Shown: positions 7,160 to 10,773 of the stretch, piece after piece
Layout of the letters: each line of letters starts with the position of its first letter
How positions within the stretch are numbered: position 1 is the first letter of the stretch
Source of the DNA: Gammaproteobacteria bacterium
GTDB lineage: Bacteria > Pseudomonadota > Gammaproteobacteria > Porifericomitales > Porifericomitaceae
Assembly (NCBI GenBank): GCA_028817255.1
Contig: JAPPQA010000054.1
Coordinates: 1-10,773, forward strand
Reading direction: 5' to 3'
Length of the DNA stretch: 10,773 bases
Notes under the pieces: generated by a model
Told to the model about the DNA's origin: nothing
The model's database searches: none
Seen by the model: only the letters and a program-made list of their open reading frames with translations
Position numbers and translations under genes: made by a program

Positions 7160-7920
7160 GAACCCTCTCCCCGGCCTGCCGCGCCCGGGTCTTTGCCCCG
7201 GCCCGCTTCAAAGCCGTCGCCGCCGCGGGCGGCCATGCGCGCGATCAGCCCGTCCAGGCCGTCGCGCCGGACGCTCTCGTCAAAGGTGTTGCGGTAGGTG
7301 GTCAACAGGCTGATGCCGGCGATCTTGACATCCAGCACTTGCCAGCCGTTCTGCTCGCGCCAGCGCATGCGGTAGGCTATGGGGATATTGTCGCCGCCCG
7401 GCTGCACGACCTCCGTATTGACGATCGCCTGGCCCGGGCGGCGGCCCGGCTTGTGGGACACGATGCGCAGTTCCCGCTCCTTGTAGCCCCGCAGGGAGTG
7501 GCCGTAGGTGCGCACCAGAAGTTTTTGGAACAGTTCCGCAAAGCGGGCGCGCTGGTCTTCGTCGGCCTCCTTCCAATGCCGTCCCAGCACCCACCGCGAC
7601 ATGGCCCTGAAGTCGAAGCGGGGAAGGATCAGCTCGCTGATAATGCCGTAGATCTGCCCGGGGTCGCGCTCGATCACGTCGTCTTCCGCGCGCAGGCGGC
7701 GCAATACCTCGTCCGCCGTCTCCCGGACCACCGCCTCGGCCTCGCTGGCGACAGGTTCCGCAACCGCCGCCATGGGGAAAAGCGCCGGCAAAGATGCCGG
7801 CAATGCCAGCAGCAGCGCCAGCGGCCATCGCGGCCATCGCCGTAGGACGAACCGGGCGCGGCCCGCGGCGGCCCTACTCGTCGCCCGCCGCCCTGCTGTA
7901 GAGAAACTTGCTGACCACAT
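7156..7920 (-). CDS. mlaC: MlaC, periplasmic phospholipid-binding protein
   Basis: Periplasmic carrier that shuttles phospholipid between the outer-membrane MlaA complex and inner-membrane MlaFEDB (Ttg2D in Pseudomonas). Family sequence begins near residue 75 and includes YGIISELILPRFDF (91-104), SRWVLGRHWKEA and the FAELFQKLLVRTYG helix. The signal peptide has a hydrophobic core at about 33-49 and likely cleavage after AVA (residue 54). The start is uncertain: the reading frame of the signal peptide has no ATG after the mlaD stop. I chose ATG 7920, which overlaps mlaD by 47 bp and gives 254 residues with an unusually long, Arg-rich leader. ATG 7938 (260 residues) is the alternative, and a near-cognate start closer to the core is possible. 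The mature protein is the same in each case. The Gly/Arg-rich tail (232-254) extends beyond the usual fold. Confidence 0.92.
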   Translation of the reverse strand: MWSASFSTAGRRATSRAAAGRARFVLRRWPRWPLALLLALPASLPALFPMAAVAEPVASEAEAVVRETADEVLRRLRAEDDVIERDPGQIYGIISELILPRFDFRAMSRWVLGRHWKEADEDQRARFAELFQKLLVRTYGHSLRGYKERELRIVSHKPGRRPGQAIVNTEVVQPGGDNIPIAYRMRWREQNGWQVLDVKIAGISLLTTYRNTFDESVRRDGLDGLIARMAARGGDGFEAGRGKDPGAAGRGEGS

Positions 7921-8362
7921 CTTCCAGTACCACGGCATCGGAGGTGATTATAATCTCGTCCCCTTCCTGCAAAAAGTCGTCTTCGCCACCCGGTTTCAGA
8001 GAGACGTATTGCTCGCCCAGCAGACCGGAGGTGTAGATCTGGGCGGCGGTGTCCAGGGGCAGCTGGTCGTAGCCGGGGGCAATGCTCATAAGCACCAGGG
8101 CGGAGAAATCGTTCTGATCCAACTCGATCTTCCGCACGCTGCCCACGGTCACCCCGGCCATCTTCACCGGGGCCTTGGGCCGGAGTTGGCCGACGTTGGA
8201 GAACCGGGCCGTGACCTGGAACCCTTCCGCCGACACCGTCTCGCCGATACCGCTGACCTGCGCCGCAAGCAATACCAATGCGGCCAGCCCCAAGGCGATA
8301 AACAAACCCACCAGTACTTCTATGGTCGCCTGCCACATCTTCCCGTCATCCGCCTCCGTCAT
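7874..8362 (-). CDS. mlaD: MlaD, MCE-domain subunit of the Mla transporter
   Basis: Inner-membrane-anchored MCE protein that forms a hexameric ring on the periplasmic side of MlaFEDB, through which phospholipids pass. The 162-residue product has one N-terminal membrane segment (about 12-36, starting at ATIEVLVGLFIALG), then a single MCE domain (about 42-122) with VKMAGVTVGSV (66-76) and GLLGEQYVSLKPGG (113-126). A short C-terminal helix follows (VVLEDVVSKFLY), typical of the hydrophobic pore-lining tail. The start at ATG 8362 lies 58 nt after mlaE; an in-frame ATG at 8338 is an alternative matching shorter family members. Neither has a good ribosome binding site. It ends in TAG inside the 5' part of mlaC. 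Confidence 0.95.
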   Translation of the reverse strand: MTEADDGKMWQATIEVLVGLFIALGLAALVLLAAQVSGIGETVSAEGFQVTARFSNVGQLRPKAPVKMAGVTVGSVRKIELDQNDFSALVLMSIAPGYDQLPLDTAAQIYTSGLLGEQYVSLKPGGEDDFLQEGDEIIITSDAVVLEDVVSKFLYSRAAGDE

Positions 8363-8364
8363 CC

Positions 8365-8384
8365 ATTGCCGTATATTGCCGTAT
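8365..8384. repeat. 10-bp tandem repeat in the mlaE-mlaD gap
   Basis: ATTGCCGTAT (plus-strand reading) occurs twice in succession just upstream of the mlaD start, within the 58-nt gap. It replaces the place where a ribosome binding site would be expected. No function is evident. Confidence 0.6.
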
Positions 8385-8420
8385 ATCGCGCCGCCGCCGC
8401 GCCGGTAACCGCCACGCCCG

Positions 8421-9236
8421 CTAGTCGAACATCAGCGCCGTGAGCACGAAGTCCAAGCCCAGGACGGCGAGGCTGGAGTTGACCACCGTCCGGGTCGTGG
8501 CGCGGCCAATTCCCTCCGAGGTCGGCACGGCGTCGTAGCCCTCGAACACCGCGATCCAGGTTACCACGAAACCGAAGATCACGCTCTTGATTATCCCGTT
8601 CAGTATATCGTCGAACCACTCGACCGCCGCCTGCATCTGCGACCAGTACGCGCCGTCCTCCACGCCCAGCAGACCGACGCCGACAAAGTGCCCGCCGTAA
8701 ATGCCCACCAGGCTGAAGACGGCGGCCAACAGCGGCATGCACAGACAACCGGCCAGAAAGCGGGGGGCGGCCACCCGCCGCACGGGGTCCACCGCCATCA
8801 TTTCCATGGCGGCGAGTTGCTCGGTGGCTTTCATCAGCCCGATCTCGGCCGTCAGGGCCGAGCCCGCCCGCCCGGCGAATAACAACCCCGTCACCACCGG
8901 CCCCAGTTCCCGCACCAGAGACAGGGCCACCATCACCCCCAGCGATTCCTCCGCGCCAAAATCAACCAGGGTGTTGTAGCCCTGCAAACCCAGAACCATG
9001 CCGACGAAAAAACCGGAGACCGTAATAATGATCAGCGACAACACGCCGACGGCGTAGATCCGACGCACCAGCTCGCCGCCGCGCGCCAGGGCGCCGGGCG
9101 AGGCGCGCAGGAGTCGCACCAGAAACAGATGGGCGCGGCCCAGGCGGCGGAAACCCTCCAGCCCCCGGCGGCCCAGCGCCCGCAGGGCGGCGACCGGCGG
9201 GACGGTGCGCCGCTGCGCCTCCGGCAGCGCGCTCAC
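8421..9236 (-). CDS. mlaE: MlaE, permease subunit of the Mla transporter
   Basis: Inner-membrane permease of the MlaFEDB ABC transporter (Ttg2B, YrbE/MlaE family). The 271-residue product has hydrophobic segments at about 61-84, 100-122, 160-190, 214-232 and 252-270. The family core is LVRELGPVVTGLLFAGRAGSA (107-127), followed by AEIGLMKATEQLAAMEMM, which contains the coupling region facing MlaF. The start is a GTG at 9236 that overlaps the mlaF stop (GTGA) with GGAGGAGG just upstream; the open frame continues into mlaF but that part is not family sequence. Residues 1-40 form an Arg-rich amphipathic leader, matching the membrane-surface helix of the family. Confidence 0.96.
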   Translation of the reverse strand: MSALPEAQRRTVPPVAALRALGRRGLEGFRRLGRAHLFLVRLLRASPGALARGGELVRRIYAVGVLSLIIITVSGFFVGMVLGLQGYNTLVDFGAEESLGVMVALSLVRELGPVVTGLLFAGRAGSALTAEIGLMKATEQLAAMEMMAVDPVRRVAAPRFLAGCLCMPLLAAVFSLVGIYGGHFVGVGLLGVEDGAYWSQMQAAVEWFDDILNGIIKSVIFGFVVTWIAVFEGYDAVPTSEGIGRATTRTVVNSSLAVLGLDFVLTALMFD

Positions 9237-10123
9237 GCCTCCTCCAGCAGCGCGCTGGTCAAGGCCGGCGCCGGGTAGTGGAAAGAGACCGGCCCGTCCG
9301 GCAGGGCCTCCATGAACTGCCGCACCCAGGGAGAGGCGCGCTGCCGCAGTTCGTCCGGGGCGCCGCTGCCCACCAGCCGCCCCTCTCCGGAGAGAACATA
9401 GACGTAATCGGCGATGGAGCAGGTCTCGGCGACATCGTGGGAAACGACGACGCTGGTCACGCCCAGGCACTCGTTCATGCGCCGGATCAGGCGCATCAGC
9501 ACGCCCATGGTGATCGGGTCCTGGCCGGCGAAGGGCTCGTCGTACATGATCAGCATCGGGTCCAGGGCCACCGCCCGCGCCAGGGCGACGCGCCGGGCCA
9601 TGCCGCCGGAGAGTTGGGCCGGCATCAGAGACGCCGCGCCGCGCAGACCCACCGCCTCGAGTTTCAGCAACACCAAGTCGCGAATCATCGGCTCCGGGAG
9701 GTCCGTGTTCTCGCGCAACGGGAAGGCCACGTTGTCGTACACGTCGAAGTCCGTCAGCAGCGCGCCGCTCTGGAACAACACCCCCATGCGCCGGCGCAGC
9801 CGCATCAAGGCGGCCCGGTCCAGGCGGGCGATCTCGTGCCCGTCCACCCGCACGCTACCGGAGAGCGGGCGCAGCTGGCCGCCGATCAGACGCAGCAGGG
9901 TCGTCTTGCCGCAGCCGCTCGGCCCCATCACGGCGGTGACGGCGCCGCGCCGGATGTCCGCGTCCACCCCGTCCAGAATAAGCCGGGAACCCCTGCGAAA
10001 GCGCAGGTCCCGGATGGAGATCAAAGGCGCCGCGCCGCCGTCTCCCCCGCCATTCGTAGAACGGCTCGCGGCGGAAACCGCCGCCGAATCCGTGGCAGAA
10101 GCAATGGAAGATTCAGATGCCAA
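9233..10123 (-). CDS. mlaF: MlaF, ATPase subunit of the Mla transporter
   Basis: Cytoplasmic ABC ATPase that powers phospholipid transport by MlaFEDB. With a TTG start at 10123 the product is 296 residues: Walker A GPSGCGKT (67-74), Q-loop Gln118 in LFQSGALLTDFDVYDNVAFPLR, signature LSGGM (171-175), Walker B LIMYDEP (191-197), and switch His229 (VSHD). GQDPITMGVL and the C-terminal RQFMEALPDGPVSFHYP are typical of MlaF/Ttg2A. The start is unclear. No ATG or GTG lies in frame between the family core and position 10130. TTG 10123 falls 7 nt past a TATAAT box, so it would be leaderless; TTG 10024 would give 263 residues, close to the usual 265-270. An ATG at 10219 lies upstream of the promoter and inside the divergent gene. 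Residues 3-32 are low-complexity Ser/Ala/Gly and may not be translated. First gene of the ten-gene operon. Confidence 0.93.
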   Translation of the reverse strand: MASESSIASATDSAAVSAASRSTNGGGDGGAAPLISIRDLRFRRGSRLILDGVDADIRRGAVTAVMGPSGCGKTTLLRLIGGQLRPLSGSVRVDGHEIARLDRAALMRLRRRMGVLFQSGALLTDFDVYDNVAFPLRENTDLPEPMIRDLVLLKLEAVGLRGAASLMPAQLSGGMARRVALARAVALDPMLIMYDEPFAGQDPITMGVLMRLIRRMNECLGVTSVVVSHDVAETCSIADYVYVLSGEGRLVGSGAPDELRQRASPWVRQFMEALPDGPVSFHYPAPALTSALLEEA

Positions 10124-10130
10124 GCGTTTT

Positions 10131-10136
10131 ATTATA
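10131..10136 (-). promoter_or_regulatory. -10 box of the mlaF operon promoter
   Basis: A perfect TATAAT on the minus strand in an otherwise GC-rich region, inside the divergent mlaF/DUF4399 intergenic segment. The sequence 16-18 nt upstream (CTGGGAGA) is a poor match to TTGACA, so it may need an activator. Transcription would begin near 10124, next to the TTG at 10123. The same AT-rich patch read on the plus strand (TATTATACA) could contribute a -10 for the DUF4399 gene. Confidence 0.5.
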
Positions 10137-10173
10137 CACTTCGCGGCAACGGTCTCCCAGGGAGGAAATCCGA

Positions 10174-10644
10174 ATGCGGCACAGAAATGCGGCAACGGCC
10201 CCAGTATTGGCGCCGGCATTGGCGCTGGCCTCGATGTTGGCGCTGGCGCCCGCCGCCGGCTGGGCGCAGACCCCCGCCCCGGCGAATGCGCGGAGCCTCG
10301 CCCCGGAGAATACGGTGCTGTACTTTATCACTCCCGCCAACGGCGAGACGGCGGCCAGTCCGGTCGCCGTGCGCTTCGGGCTGCGAAATATGGGGGTCGC
10401 GCCGGCAGGGGTCATGCGGGAGGGAACCGGGCACCACCACCTGCTGGTGAACACCACGCCGCCGCCGCTGGACCGGCCCATCCCCAACGACGAACACCAC
10501 CTGCACTTCGGCAAAGGTCAGACCGAGACGATGCTGGAGCTGCCCCCCGGCAGGCACACGCTACAGCTCCTGCTGGGCGACCACAACCACGTGCCGCACA
10601 TCCCGCCACTGCTGTCCAAGCGCATCTCCATCACCGTCCGCTGA
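10174..10644 (+). CDS. DUF4399 periplasmic protein, function unknown
   Basis: A 156-residue secreted protein with an N-terminal signal peptide: hydrophobic core about 9-30, likely cleavage after GWAQ or nearby. The remainder matches the DUF4399 family as I recall it, with GTGHHHLLVN (about 87-96), IPNDEHHLHFGKGQTE (107-122), PGRHTLQLLLGDHNHVPH and a closing PPLLSKRISITV. The His clusters (HHH, HHLH, HNHVPH) are conserved features of the family and suggest metal binding, which is inference. The predicted fold is a small beta-sandwich. The ATG at 10174 is chosen for its GGGAGG site (10160-10165) 8 nt upstream; a longer frame from 10117 would overlap mlaF. It is transcribed divergently from the mla operon and may share its control region. 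No enzymatic role is known to me. Confidence 0.88.
   Translation: MRHRNAATAPVLAPALALASMLALAPAAGWAQTPAPANARSLAPENTVLYFITPANGETAASPVAVRFGLRNMGVAPAGVMREGTGHHHLLVNTTPPPLDRPIPNDEHHLHFGKGQTETMLELPPGRHTLQLLLGDHNHVPHIPPLLSKRISITVR
10206..10247 (+). repeat. 12-bp repeats in the signal-peptide core
   Basis: ATTGGCGCCGGC, ATTGGCGCTGGC and a third partial copy (10237-10247) lie within the DUF4399 signal sequence and encode Leu/Ala-rich residues. This is a simple in-frame repeat within a hydrophobic core and probably neutral. Confidence 0.6.
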
Positions 10645-10656
10645 GGTCGTTCATTC

Positions 10657-10689
10657 TTCCCATCACTCCCCTGGAGGGGGAGTCGCAGC
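10657..10689. repeat. Intergenic palindromic repeat, copy 1
   Basis: Starts with TTCCCATCACTCCCC and ends with GGGGGAGTCGCAGC. ACTCCCC (10665-10671) pairs with GGGGAGT (10677-10683) around a 5-nt loop. It starts 13 nt after the DUF4399 stop. The hairpin could act as a weak transcription barrier or mRNA stabiliser, but no U-run follows. Confidence 0.75.
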
Positions 10690-10720
10690 GCTGCGCCGCA
10701 TTGAGCGCGCACAGGTTAAC

Positions 10721-10755
10721 TTCCCATCACTCCCCCCTTGAGGGGGAGTCGCAGC
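10721..10755. repeat. Intergenic palindromic repeat, copy 2
   Basis: A second copy in the same orientation, 64 nt from the start of copy 1, identical except around the loop (two extra bases; CCTTGA instead of TGGA). ACTCCCCC (10729-10736) pairs with GGGGGAGT (10742-10749). Conserved flanks TTCCCATC and CGCAGC outside the stem show the unit is larger than the hairpin, as in REP-like families. Confidence 0.75.
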
Positions 10756-10773
10756 AGCCAAGCCGCCAGGCGC

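Noticed and set aside
10124..10219. ATG at 10219 as the mlaF start
   Set aside because: It lies upstream of the TATAAT box and inside the divergent DUF4399 coding region, and the added residues are not MlaF-like.
10657..10755. CRISPR array
   Set aside because: Only two repeat units with a palindromic core, unequal length and no cas genes; better explained as REP-like repeats.

Overview
The window reads as a chromosomal segment of a GC-rich gammaproteobacterium. The main evidence is gene order: mlaF-mlaE-mlaD-mlaC-mlaB-ibaG-murA-hisG-hisD-hisC, all on the minus strand with overlaps or gaps of at most about 60 nt. From memory, a very similar order occurs in Pseudomonas and other gammaproteobacteria. 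No transposase, integrase, phage gene, tRNA, rRNA or CRISPR array is visible, and no gene-free stretch exceeds 300 bases.

Layout from right to left. Positions 10645-10773 hold two copies of a hairpin-forming intergenic repeat. A DUF4399 periplasmic protein (10174-10644) is the only plus-strand gene and diverges from mlaF. The minus-strand operon then runs from about 10123 to 1954: the MlaFEDCB phospholipid transporter of the inner membrane and periplasm, the BolA-like protein IbaG, the first committed enzyme of peptidoglycan synthesis (MurA), and three histidine biosynthesis enzymes (short-form HisG, HisD, HisC). Envelope maintenance, cell wall synthesis and histidine synthesis therefore appear to share a transcript.

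A 254-nt intergenic region (1700-1953) separates hisC from the last gene. It carries a good sigma70-type promoter, a 10-bp tandem repeat just past the predicted transcription start, and a strong ribosome binding site. The gene it drives (98-1699) encodes a secreted octaheme cytochrome c that I recognise as hydroxylamine oxidoreductase (HAO). It has eight CXXCH motifs and a C-terminal TYTEGW motif containing the tyrosine expected to crosslink to the catalytic P460 heme.

The HAO gene is the most notable content. It implies hydroxylamine oxidation (ammonia oxidation, methanotroph-type hydroxylamine detoxification, or a related nitrogen metabolism) in an organism whose neighbouring genes are ordinary gammaproteobacterial housekeeping genes. 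The left edge cuts off 97 nt after hao, so the genes that would settle its electron-transfer context (haoB, cytochromes c554 and cM552) cannot be seen. Several starts are unusual: mlaF has no ATG and may start at TTG right at its promoter, murA has three in-frame ATGs in a 12-bp tandem repeat, and mlaC starts inside mlaD. I see no clear candidate for a wholly new system.
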